Shown: one piece after another, positions 1-8,101 of the stretch | Numbering within the stretch: position 1 is the first letter of the stretch | How the letters are laid out: every line of letters starts with the position of its first letter | Source: an uncultured Rhodospirillales bacterium | GTDB lineage: Bacteria > Pseudomonadota > Alphaproteobacteria > Acetobacterales > Acetobacteraceae | Length of the DNA: 64,000 nucleotides | Assembly: GCA_903823665.1 (NCBI GenBank) | Contig: CAIJTR010000062.1 | Location: 27,413-91,412, forward strand | Reading direction: 5' to 3' | Position numbers and translations under genes: made by a program | The notes under the pieces: model-generated | The model's input: only the letters and a program-made list of their open reading frames with translations | Database searches by the model: none | What the model was told of the DNA's origin: nothing

Positions 1-1080
1 GGTCAATGGGTGGATACCGCCATCGCTGGCGGAGCCAATGCGCGCGCCGCCGCCGTGAACCGCACCGTGGGCGGTGATCCGCCGACCGCCATGCAGTTTA
101 ACACCGGCAAGCAGTTTGACGATCTGGTGGAAAACGATCTGCTCGCGAATGTGGACGGTCTGGCGAAGGCTCAGAACTGGAACACGGTTCTACCCGCCGC
201 CATCCTAGACGCCGTTACCCGCAATGGCCACGTCTACGCGGTTCCGGTTGATATCCACGGCCAGAACTGGCTCTTCACCTCCAGCGCCGCCCTCGCCAAG
301 GCCGGTGCAACACAGCCGAAGAACTTCACTGAACTGTTCGTCACCCTCGACAAGCTGAAGGCCGCAGGTCTCGTGCCGCTGGCATTCAGCAGCCAGAAAA
401 ACTGGGAGCGTGGTCTGTTCAACGCCGTACTCTCCGGCATGGGTGGCTCTGAAATGTTCACCAAGTTCTGGGCCAAGCGCGACGTGGCCCTGGTGAAATC
501 ACCAGAATTCCGCCACGTGGTGGACACCTATCGCCGTCTGCACGCCTACATCGACGCCGGAGCACCGAGCCGCAACTGGAACGACGCCACCGCCATGGTC
601 ATCCAGGGCAAGGCCGGAATGCAGGTGATGGGTGACTGGGCGAAGGGTGAATTCACCTCCGCAAACCAAGTGGCAGGCCGCGACTATGGCTGCACCGTAC
701 TGGCAGATCACGAAATCACCTACCAGCTTGGCGGCGACATATTCGCATTCCCCAAGCCGAAAAATGCCACCGTGGCCGCAGCCCAAACACTGCTTGAACA
801 GGTCGTAACAGACCCCGCCACGCAGGTTGCGTTCTCCGCCAAAAAGGGCTCGATCCCGCCACGTCAGGATGCCGACGTGGCCTCCCTCGATATATGCGCA
901 CGGCAGGCACATGACTGGCTGCGCGACAAGAACTCCCAGGTGGCCGCCAACGAACTGCTGTCACCGCCTGCGGTCACCGGTGCAATGGAAGATCTGATCA
1001 GCCAATTCTGGAACGATCAATCCGTCACGCCGGAAGTCTTCATCACCAAAGTCGCGGGCGTGTTCGGTCAGACCTTCTAG
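1..1080 (+). CDS. Carbohydrate ABC transporter substrate-binding protein (5' end cut by window)
   Basis: The frame is open from base 1, so the start and signal peptide lie outside the window; a GTG at position 10 is only an internal codon. About 359 residues are visible, against roughly 410-430 for family 1 extracellular solute-binding proteins (SBP_bac_1), so perhaps 60 N-terminal residues are missing. The visible part has the usual pattern of these proteins: a conserved tract where a Gly-Asp-Trp follows 'AGMQVM', and a C-terminal helix after 'KKGSIPPR'. It would bind a sugar or oligosaccharide in the periplasm and deliver it to the two permeases encoded directly downstream. The substrate cannot be told from the sequence. 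Confidence 0.9.
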   Translation, partial: GQWVDTAIAGGANARAAAVNRTVGGDPPTAMQFNTGKQFDDLVENDLLANVDGLAKAQNWNTVLPAAILDAVTRNGHVYAVPVDIHGQNWLFTSSAALAKAGATQPKNFTELFVTLDKLKAAGLVPLAFSSQKNWERGLFNAVLSGMGGSEMFTKFWAKRDVALVKSPEFRHVVDTYRRLHAYIDAGAPSRNWNDATAMVIQGKAGMQVMGDWAKGEFTSANQVAGRDYGCTVLADHEITYQLGGDIFAFPKPKNATVAAAQTLLEQVVTDPATQVAFSAKKGSIPPRQDADVASLDICARQAHDWLRDKNSQVAANELLSPPAVTGAMEDLISQFWNDQSVTPEVFITKVAGVFGQTF

Positions 1081-1093
1081 TCGGCCCAAACAA

Positions 1094-1987
1094 ATGGCCA
1101 AACGACGGCTCATTGGCTCGCGGGTGTCAGCGCAGGTGGCGCTGGCTCCCGCGCTGCTGATAGCACTCGTGATCTATTGCGGTTCCACCTTGTGGACGTT
1201 GTGGATCTCGCTCACCACCTCACGCATGTTGCCGAACTCCGTATTCGTCGGGCTCCGGCAATATGAGGTGCTGGCCAGCAATGATCGTTGGCTCGCCTCC
1301 ATCGTGAACCTCGCCGTGTTCGGCGTGCTGTTCATGGTGGCCGCCCTCACAGTGGGCTTTCTGCTCGCAGCCCTCATCGACTTCCGGGTGCGAGCGGAAA
1401 GCCTGTTCCGCTCCGTCTTTCTCTACCCGTTCTCGATGTCGTTCATCGTTACCGGTCTCGCCTGGCGCTGGATGCTCGATCCCACCTTGGGCTTTGAAAA
1501 ACTGCTGCATGACGTAGGCTTTGCAGATGCCCATTTCAACTGGCTCGTCCGTCCTGATCGCGTTATCTACACGCTGGTGATCGCAGCCGTCTGGCACGCC
1601 TCCGGCCTCGTCATGGCGATCATGCTGGCGGGCTTGCGCGGGGTGGACCGCGAAATCTGGAACGCCGCCCGCGTGGACGGGCTGCCGGTCTGGCGCATTC
1701 TCGTGTTCATCGTCATCCCAATGCTGCGCGGAAGCTTCGCCACGGCCTTCGTGCTGCTCGCCACAAGTGTTGTCAGGCTCTACGACCTCTCAGTCGCCAT
1801 GACCAACGGTGGACCCGGCATCGCATCCGAGGTGCCCGCCAAATTCGTCATGGATTATTTGTTCGAGCGCGGCAATCTGGCACTCGCGACGGCTGCTGCC
1901 ACAACCATGCTCATCACCGTGATTGCCGTCGTAGCGCCGTGGTATCACTGGCAAGGCCGCAAAACCCATGTAGGAGCAGCGCATTGA
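1094..1987 (+). CDS. Carbohydrate ABC transporter permease, MalF/UgpA type
   Basis: A 297-residue inner-membrane protein with about six hydrophobic segments and the binding-protein-dependent transport signature (EAA loop) near residues 190-215, 'NAARVDGLPVWRILVFIVIP'. This loop docks onto the ATPase. It starts 13 bases after the binding-protein gene and its stop codon is overlapped by the start of the second permease, so it belongs to one operon with them. It forms one half of the membrane channel of a carbohydrate importer (CUT1 family). Confidence 0.93.
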   Translation: MAKRRLIGSRVSAQVALAPALLIALVIYCGSTLWTLWISLTTSRMLPNSVFVGLRQYEVLASNDRWLASIVNLAVFGVLFMVAALTVGFLLAALIDFRVRAESLFRSVFLYPFSMSFIVTGLAWRWMLDPTLGFEKLLHDVGFADAHFNWLVRPDRVIYTLVIAAVWHASGLVMAIMLAGLRGVDREIWNAARVDGLPVWRILVFIVIPMLRGSFATAFVLLATSVVRLYDLSVAMTNGGPGIASEVPAKFVMDYLFERGNLALATAAATTMLITVIAVVAPWYHWQGRKTHVGAAH

Positions 1988-2871
1988 CCGCAATGGCGCA
2001 ACCGAACGGCAGGCGGCCCAAGCGCCTAAGTGCGGGACGCATCGGGCTCTACGCCTTCCTTGTGATCTCAGCGCTGTTCTTCCTCACGCCGCTCTACGTC
2101 ATGCTCGTCACGTCGCTCAAGCCCATGTCCGAGATTCGCACCGGCAACATCCTCGCACTGCCAGCCGCACCGAGCCTCGCCGCCTGGAACTCCGCTTGGT
2201 CGAGCGCCTGCACCGGCCTGCAATGCAACGGCATTCGCGTCGGCTTCTTGAACTCCATACGCATCCTGGTGCCTAGCGTAATGGCCTCAATCATGGTCGG
2301 AGCCGTAACCGGCTACGCACTGTCATTCTGGCGACCACGCGGAGCCCAATTGCTGTTCGCAACCCTCATGGTGATGGCGTTCATCCCTTATCAAGTCTTC
2401 ATCTATCCACTGGTGCGGATGTTCTCTCAAGCCGGCATCGCCAACTCCCTACTCGGCATCGTCGTCGTCCACACCATCTTCGGCCTGCCGACCATGACAC
2501 TGCTGTTCCGCAACCACTTCGTAGCACTTCCCATCGAGCTGTTCAAAGCCGCCCGCGTCGATGGCGCAGGGTTTTGGCGCATCTTCATCCAGATCATGCT
2601 GCCCATGGCGGTGCCGATCATCGTCGTCGCCATCATCCTGCAGGTCACGGGCATCTGGAACGATTTCATTCTGGGCCTGGTATTCGCCGGGCGCGAGAAC
2701 CTGCCCATGACCGTGCAACTCAACAACATCGTCAACACCACCCAAGGCGAGCGGACCTACAACGTGGACATGGCCGCGACCCTGCTCACTGCATTGGTTC
2801 CACTCGCGGTTTATTTTCTCTCAGGTCGCTGGTTTGTGCGCGGCATTGCGGCAGGAGCGGTCAAGGGATGA
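1984..2871 (+). CDS. Carbohydrate ABC transporter permease, MalG/UgpE type
   Basis: Second membrane subunit of the importer, about 295 residues, six hydrophobic segments, with the EAA loop 'KAARVDGAGFWRIFIQIMLP' in the C-terminal half. The start is chosen as TTG at 1984, which overlaps the TGA of the upstream permease (TTGA) and has GGAG at 1973-1976 seven bases before it. The ATG at 1993 is the alternative, but it sits 16 bases from that site. The stop overlaps the ATG of the next gene (ATGA). The tight overlaps suggest translational coupling of all transporter subunits. Confidence 0.9.
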   Translation: MTAMAQPNGRRPKRLSAGRIGLYAFLVISALFFLTPLYVMLVTSLKPMSEIRTGNILALPAAPSLAAWNSAWSSACTGLQCNGIRVGFLNSIRILVPSVMASIMVGAVTGYALSFWRPRGAQLLFATLMVMAFIPYQVFIYPLVRMFSQAGIANSLLGIVVVHTIFGLPTMTLLFRNHFVALPIELFKAARVDGAGFWRIFIQIMLPMAVPIIVVAIILQVTGIWNDFILGLVFAGRENLPMTVQLNNIVNTTQGERTYNVDMAATLLTALVPLAVYFLSGRWFVRGIAAGAVKG

Positions 2872-3935
2872 GCACAGTCTCGCTGCGCGGCGTGGAAATC
2901 GCCTTCGGCACCTTCAAAGTGCTCGACTGGCTTGATCTGGAAATCGCCCAGTCCGAGTTTCTCGTGCTGCTCGGCCCATCCGGCTGCGGCAAGTCCACCC
3001 TGCTCGCGGCCATTGCGGGGCTGTTGGAGATCGACCAAGGCGAGATCTGGATTGGTGGCCGCAACGTCACGTGGGAGGAGCCGAAAGATCGCGGCATCGC
3101 AATGGTGTTCCAATCCTACGCGCTTTATCCACGCATGAGCGTCCGCCGCAACCTGTCCTTCGGCCTACAGGTCGCGGGCATGAAGCGTGATGAAATCGAC
3201 CGCCGCGTGACCAAGGCGGCAACGATGCTGCAAATCGGCGAATTGCTCGATCGCAAGCCTGCCGAACTCTCAGGCGGCCAGCGCCAACGCGTCGCCATCG
3301 GCCGCGCGCTGGTGCGCGACGCCAGCGTGTTCCTGTTCGACGAACCACTCTCCAACCTCGACGCACAGCTACGCGCCGAACTCCGCACCGAGATCAAGCG
3401 CCTGCATGGCAGCCTGGGAGCGACGATGATCTTCGTCACCCACGACCAGATCGAGGCCCTCACACTGGCCGACCGCATCGCCGTGATGAAGGATCGCCGC
3501 ATCCAGCAACTCGGCACACCACAGGAAATCTACCTCAAACCCGCCAACCGCTTCGTTGCCACCTTCGTCGGCTCTCCAGCGATGAGCTTCGTCTCAGGCC
3601 GTATCGGCGAACATGGCAATTTCGAAGCGAGTGGCTGGCAACTCCCACTCGCCGACTACGCCTTCGCGGCACCACCCGTCCGCGGTGCCACAGTCGATCT
3701 CGGCATAAGGCCCGAGCACGTGGTGCTCGCCCCATCAGACCCACACGCCCTTCCCGCCCGCGTTGAACTCGTCGAGCCCATGGGCAGCGATTTGCTCGCG
3801 TGGACCCGCATCGGGGAAGCCGCCATCTCCATCCGCCTTCCCGCAGAAACCCAGGTGGTCGCAGGCGACACATTGCCGCTTCTGTTCCCACCGCACCGGC
3901 TCAATCTGTTCGACGCACAGGGCCAGCGTCTTTGA
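2868..3935 (+). CDS. Carbohydrate ABC transporter ATP-binding protein, UgpC/MalK type
   Basis: A 355-residue ATPase that energises the importer. Walker A 'GPSGCGKST' lies at residues 36-44, the signature 'LSGGQRQR' at about 134-141, Walker B 'VFLFDEP' at about 154-160 and the H-loop 'VTHDQ' at about 189-193. The C-terminal third is a TOBE-type regulatory domain as in MalK and UgpC. The ATG overlaps the TGA of the upstream permease, so it is the last transporter gene of the operon. Longer upstream extensions of this frame lie inside the permease gene and are not credible. Confidence 0.95.
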   Translation: MSTVSLRGVEIAFGTFKVLDWLDLEIAQSEFLVLLGPSGCGKSTLLAAIAGLLEIDQGEIWIGGRNVTWEEPKDRGIAMVFQSYALYPRMSVRRNLSFGLQVAGMKRDEIDRRVTKAATMLQIGELLDRKPAELSGGQRQRVAIGRALVRDASVFLFDEPLSNLDAQLRAELRTEIKRLHGSLGATMIFVTHDQIEALTLADRIAVMKDRRIQQLGTPQEIYLKPANRFVATFVGSPAMSFVSGRIGEHGNFEASGWQLPLADYAFAAPPVRGATVDLGIRPEHVVLAPSDPHALPARVELVEPMGSDLLAWTRIGEAAISIRLPAETQVVAGDTLPLLFPPHRLNLFDAQGQRL

Positions 3936-3960
3936 TTTCTCCCGCACAGGACAGCCAACG

Positions 3961-4710
3961 ATGACACCTTCCATCTCCTACCAGCTCTACTCCTCACGCA
4001 ACTTCCCCGACCTCGCCCGTCAGGTGAAAATGCTGGCAGGGCTCGGCATCAAGCATGTGGAGCCATTTGGCGGCCTGTTCGGTGACACAACGGCGCTGGC
4101 GGCGATTCTGGCAGAGAACAACCTCACCGCCCCCACCGCCCATATCGGTGCCCCCTCATGGCGCGATGATTTCGAGGGCGTGGTGACGAAGCTGAAGGCC
4201 CTGGGCGTACGCACCGCCTTCATGCCCGCTGTGCCTCCAGATGAGCGCGTGCAGGACCGTGAGGGCTGGCAAAAACTCGGCCACGAACTCTCCGGCTATG
4301 CCAAACGGCTGGCCGATCACGGCATCCGCTTTGGCTGGCACAATCACAGCTTTGAAATGGTGACCTTATCAGACGGCTCCACGCCCCTCGAATGGATCCT
4401 CGGCGAAGATCAAGCTGTGCTCTGGCAGGTTGATATCGCCTGGGCCGTCCGCGGCAAACAAGACCCGGCAGCCCTCATCAAGCGCTATGCCCCACGCGTG
4501 GCGAGCTTCCACGTGAAGGACCTCGCACGCGAGGGTGAGAACGCCAGTGAGGATGGCTGGGCCGACGTCGGCCACGGCATCATGGATTGGAAGGCCCTGC
4601 TGCCCGTCATGCGCGCCACATCGGCAGACGTTTGGGTGCTCGAACACGACAACCCCAGCGACGACGCCCGCTTCGCCCAACGCTCCATCGCCGAAGTGAG
4701 GTCGTGGTGA
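3961..4710 (+). CDS. Sugar phosphate isomerase/epimerase family protein (TIM barrel)
   Basis: A 249-residue protein of the AP-endonuclease-2 / xylose-isomerase-like TIM-barrel family. Metal-ligand segments of that fold are visible: 'FGWHNHSFEM', 'LWQVDIAWAV', 'ASFHVKDLA' and a final 'VLEHDNPSDD'. Such enzymes isomerise, epimerise or cleave sugars and keto-sugars using a divalent metal. The start is the ATG at 3961, 25 bases after the ATPase gene, and the stop overlaps the GTG of the following dehydrogenase. Its place between the importer and Gfo/Idh/MocA dehydrogenases suggests it acts on the imported, possibly oxidised, sugar. The exact reaction is unknown. Confidence 0.85.
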   Translation: MTPSISYQLYSSRNFPDLARQVKMLAGLGIKHVEPFGGLFGDTTALAAILAENNLTAPTAHIGAPSWRDDFEGVVTKLKALGVRTAFMPAVPPDERVQDREGWQKLGHELSGYAKRLADHGIRFGWHNHSFEMVTLSDGSTPLEWILGEDQAVLWQVDIAWAVRGKQDPAALIKRYAPRVASFHVKDLAREGENASEDGWADVGHGIMDWKALLPVMRATSADVWVLEHDNPSDDARFAQRSIAEVRSW

Positions 4711-5882
4711 GCGCCGCCTTGCCTCGCGCCAAAGCGCTTGGCGTGGGCGTGATCGGCACTGGCGTTATCGCCGGCGTCTACATGCAGAACATGCCGCTGT
4801 TTGAAGGGATCGAACTGCGGGCCTGTGCCGATATCAGGCCGGAAGCTGCAGCAGCACAGGCAGCGAAATACAACACCGAGGCACGCAGCGTTGACGCGTT
4901 GCTGGCGTCGCCAGACATCGATCTCGTGCTCAACCTGACCGTTCCAAACGCGCACTATGCCATCAGCCACGAGGCCGTCAGCGCGGGCAAGCACGTGTTC
5001 TCGGAAAAGCCGCTCTGTGCCGGCCTCGCGGATGGCCGCAAGCTGGTGGCCGAAGCCGAACATCGCGGCGTTCGTCTCGGCTGCGCGCCAGACACATTCC
5101 TGGGCGGTGGCGGCAGGCTGGCGCGCCGGATGATCGATGAAGGCAAAATTGGCCACGTGCTCGCAGGCTCGGCATTCCTAATGTCACGCGGCATGGAGCA
5201 TTGGCACCCTGACCCAGAATTCTTCTTCAAGCCCGGCGGCGGGCCGATCCTCGATCTCGGACCATACTATATCGGCGCTCTCGTCAATCTGCTCGGGCCA
5301 ATCACCAAGGTCCACGCCCTCACCTCGATCGGCCTGCCCGAGCGTGTCGTCACAACCGCAGGCCCCCGCACCGGCGATCGTATCAAGGTCGAAACGCCCA
5401 CAACGGTGATGGCGCTGCTGCAATTCGCCGCCGGTGCGCAAATCAGTCTGGCAATGAGCTGGGACGTGCATCGCCACAGCCATCCAGGCATCGAGCTTTA
5501 CGGCAGCGACGGCTCCATGCGCGTGCCAGATCCCAACTTCTTCGGTGGCACCGTGGAGTTTACCGAGGGTGCAGGTGACTGGCAGGGTGCCGATAGCTCC
5601 GGCATGGTCTTCGGCAAGCCCAACTGGCGCTCGCCCAATTGGCCCGCCACACGGGCAGATCAAGCGAATTACCGCTGCCTCGGCATTGCCGAATTGGCAC
5701 GCTCGATCAGCCACGGCACACCGCATCGCAGTTCCGGCAAGCTGGCACTGCACGTGCTGGAAGCGATGTACGCCATTCTCCAATCCGGCGAGAGCGGCAG
5801 CCCCGTGGATGTCGGCAGCCCCATCGACCGGCCTGCCGAGATGCCGGAAGCCGAAGCGTTTTTGTTGATGAAGCAGGGGTAA
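4707..5882 (+). CDS. Gfo/Idh/MocA family NAD(P)-dependent oxidoreductase
   Basis: A 391-residue dehydrogenase. The N-terminal Rossmann fold is marked by 'GVGVIGTGVIAGVY', and the family motif 'GKHVFSEKPLC' carries the conserved catalytic-site Lys of the EKP sequence. The C-terminal alpha/beta domain binds the sugar. The GTG start at 4707 overlaps the stop of the TIM-barrel gene. Members oxidise or reduce sugar hydroxyls, often at C3 of glucosides or on inositols. This copy resembles ThuB-type enzymes in its company with a carbohydrate importer, but ThuA is absent and the substrate is not identifiable. Confidence 0.9.
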   Translation: MSAALPRAKALGVGVIGTGVIAGVYMQNMPLFEGIELRACADIRPEAAAAQAAKYNTEARSVDALLASPDIDLVLNLTVPNAHYAISHEAVSAGKHVFSEKPLCAGLADGRKLVAEAEHRGVRLGCAPDTFLGGGGRLARRMIDEGKIGHVLAGSAFLMSRGMEHWHPDPEFFFKPGGGPILDLGPYYIGALVNLLGPITKVHALTSIGLPERVVTTAGPRTGDRIKVETPTTVMALLQFAAGAQISLAMSWDVHRHSHPGIELYGSDGSMRVPDPNFFGGTVEFTEGAGDWQGADSSGMVFGKPNWRSPNWPATRADQANYRCLGIAELARSISHGTPHRSSGKLALHVLEAMYAILQSGESGSPVDVGSPIDRPAEMPEAEAFLLMKQG

Positions 5883-5885
5883 GTC

Positions 5886-6947
5886 ATGGCCATGAAAACC
5901 ATGCGCGGCCCCGCAATCTTCCTGGCCCAATTCGCAGGAGACGCCGCGCCGTTTAACACACTCGCCAATATTGCCGGTTGGGCCGCAGACCTCGGCTACA
6001 AAGGTGTGCAGATTCCAAGCTGGGATGCCCGCCTGTTTGATCTGCAAAGGGCGGCGGAAAGCAAAACCTATTGCGACGAGGTTCTCGGCACGCTGGCTGC
6101 CGCTGGCGTGGCACTCACCGAGCTTTCCACGCATCTTCAGGGCCAGCTGATCGCGGTCAATCCGGCCTATGATCTGGCGTTTGACGGCTTTGCACCCGAG
6201 GCCGTTCGCGGCAAGCCCGCCGAGCGGCAGCTTTGGGCACAGCAGCAACTGCTCTATGCGGCCAAAGCCTCCGCCAATCTCGACCTTCGCGCCCACGCTA
6301 CCTTCTCAGGCGCGCTGGCATGGCCCTATCTCTACCCATGGCCGCAACGCCCCGCAGGCCTGATCGAGACCGCATTCGACGAGCTGGCCCGGCGCTGGCG
6401 GCCCATTCTGGATGCGTTCGATGCAGCGGGCGTCGATCTCTGCTACGAAATCCACCCCGGCGAGGACCTGTTCGACGGCACCACGTTCGAGATGTTCCTC
6501 GACCGCCTCGGCCAACATCCGCGCTGTAATATCCTCTACGACCCCAGCCATTTCGTGCTGCAACAGCTCGATTATCTGGCCTTCATCGATATCTATCACT
6601 CCCGCATCAAGGCCTTCCACGCCAAGGATGCCGAGTTCAACCCAACGGGCCGCCAGGGCGTTTATTCCGGCTATGCCCCATGGGCTGAACGCGCCGGGCG
6701 GTTCCGTTCCCTGGGCGACGGACAGGTGGATTTCAGCGGCATCTTCTCCCGTCTCTCCCAATACGGCTTCGACGGCTGGGCCGTGCTGGAATGGGAATGC
6801 TGCATCAAGGACAGCGCACAGGGTGCCGCCGAGGGGGCTCCATTCATCGAGAGCCACATCATCGAGGTCGCATCCCGCGCGTTTGACGACTTTGCCGATG
6901 GCGGCAGCGACCACGCGGCCATCCGCAAAATGCTGGGTCTCGGCTGA
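5886..6947 (+). CDS. Sugar phosphate isomerase/epimerase family protein, long type (TIM barrel)
   Basis: A 353-residue protein of the same AP-endonuclease-2 / xylose-isomerase-like fold as the shorter gene upstream but clearly a different subfamily. The four expected metal ligands are in view: Glu in 'LCYEIHPGED', Asp in 'ILYDPSHFV', His in 'KAFHAKDAEF' and Glu in 'AVLEWECC'. It starts three bases after the dehydrogenase stop, with an AGGGG site close upstream, and its stop overlaps the next ATG. Two TIM barrels paired with two dehydrogenases is a pattern of sugar oxidation followed by isomerisation or eliminative cleavage. The function remains an inference. Confidence 0.88.
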   Translation: MAMKTMRGPAIFLAQFAGDAAPFNTLANIAGWAADLGYKGVQIPSWDARLFDLQRAAESKTYCDEVLGTLAAAGVALTELSTHLQGQLIAVNPAYDLAFDGFAPEAVRGKPAERQLWAQQQLLYAAKASANLDLRAHATFSGALAWPYLYPWPQRPAGLIETAFDELARRWRPILDAFDAAGVDLCYEIHPGEDLFDGTTFEMFLDRLGQHPRCNILYDPSHFVLQQLDYLAFIDIYHSRIKAFHAKDAEFNPTGRQGVYSGYAPWAERAGRFRSLGDGQVDFSGIFSRLSQYGFDGWAVLEWECCIKDSAQGAAEGAPFIESHIIEVASRAFDDFADGGSDHAAIRKMLGLG

Positions 6948-8095
6948 TGGCACGGCGGCTCCGGCTTGGCATGATCGGCGGCGGACAAGGTGCCTTCATC
7001 GGTGCCGTGCATCGCATTGCCGCGCGTATGGATGATCGTTACGAACTAATTGCGGGCGCGTTGTCGTCTGATCCACAGCGCGGCCGGGCAAGTGCAGCCG
7101 AACTGCACATCGCCGAAGATCGTGTGTATGCCAGCGTCGAGGACATGATCACGCGCGAAGCGGGGCGGGCCCACCCTGTTGATGTCGTGGCCATCGTCAC
7201 ACCCAACCATCTGCACTACGCCGCCACCAAGGCGCTGCTGCGCGCCGGCATTCACGTGATCTGTGACAAGCCGCTCTGCCATTCGCTGGAAGAGGCGCTC
7301 GACCTGGAGCATGAAGTCGCCAAACGCCAGGCACTGTTCGCACTCACCCACAACTACACCGGCTACCCGATGATCCGCCACGCGCGGGCAATGGTGGCAG
7401 CTGGCGAGCTTGGCGATATCCGCGTGGTGCAGGTGGAATACGCGCAGGACTGGCTCGCAACCGCACTCGAAGCCAGTGGCCAGAAGCAGGCATCATGGCG
7501 GACCGACCCTGCCCGCAGCGGCGCCGGCGGCTGCATAGGCGACATCGGCACACACGCCTTCAACCTCGCGGAATTCGTCTCACGCGAGAAAGTCCAGAGC
7601 GTAGCAGCCGAGTTGACGACGTTCGTGGAGGGCCGGAGGCTGGATGACAACACCCAGATGATGCTCCGCTTCGAAGGCGGCGCTCGAGGCGCGCTGTGGT
7701 CGTCGCAGGTGACCGTGGGACAGGACAACGCGCTGCGGCTGCGCATCTACGGCAGCAAGGGCAGCCTCGAATGGGCGCAGGAAAGCCCGAACGAGTTACG
7801 TTTCACCAGACTTGGCGAACCGCCACAAACACTGCGCCGCGCAGGCCCGCACCTAGGGCCAGAAGCCGCCCACGCAACGCGACTGCCGCCGGGCCACCCA
7901 GAGGGCTATTTCGAAGCCTTCGCACAGCTCTATCGAGATTTCGCTGAGCAAATCAACGCAGTGCAGGAAGCCCGCACGCCAGATGCCGCCTCCCTTCTGG
8001 TGCCGGGGATCGAGGCGGGGGTGCGCGGCATGCGGTTCATCACGGCATCGGTCGCGTCCAGCCAGAACAACGCCGCATGGACCGCGTTGGAATAG
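6947..8095 (+). CDS. Gfo/Idh/MocA family NAD(P)-dependent oxidoreductase
   Basis: A 382-residue dehydrogenase with Rossmann motif 'GMIGGGQGAFIG' at the N terminus and 'GIHVICDKPLCH' with the family's conserved Lys. A later 'GDIGTHAFNLAEF' is the substrate-domain motif with the catalytic His. It overlaps the previous stop (TGATG) and is the last gene of the plus-strand catabolic operon. Its stop lies six bases from the stop of the convergent CoA-transferase gene. It differs from the first dehydrogenase of the cluster in length and sequence, so the two probably act on different carbons or intermediates. Confidence 0.9.
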   Translation: MARRLRLGMIGGGQGAFIGAVHRIAARMDDRYELIAGALSSDPQRGRASAAELHIAEDRVYASVEDMITREAGRAHPVDVVAIVTPNHLHYAATKALLRAGIHVICDKPLCHSLEEALDLEHEVAKRQALFALTHNYTGYPMIRHARAMVAAGELGDIRVVQVEYAQDWLATALEASGQKQASWRTDPARSGAGGCIGDIGTHAFNLAEFVSREKVQSVAAELTTFVEGRRLDDNTQMMLRFEGGARGALWSSQVTVGQDNALRLRIYGSKGSLEWAQESPNELRFTRLGEPPQTLRRAGPHLGPEAAHATRLPPGHPEGYFEAFAQLYRDFAEQINAVQEARTPDAASLLVPGIEAGVRGMRFITASVASSQNNAAWTALE

Positions 8096-8101
8096 CCGTC
8101 G

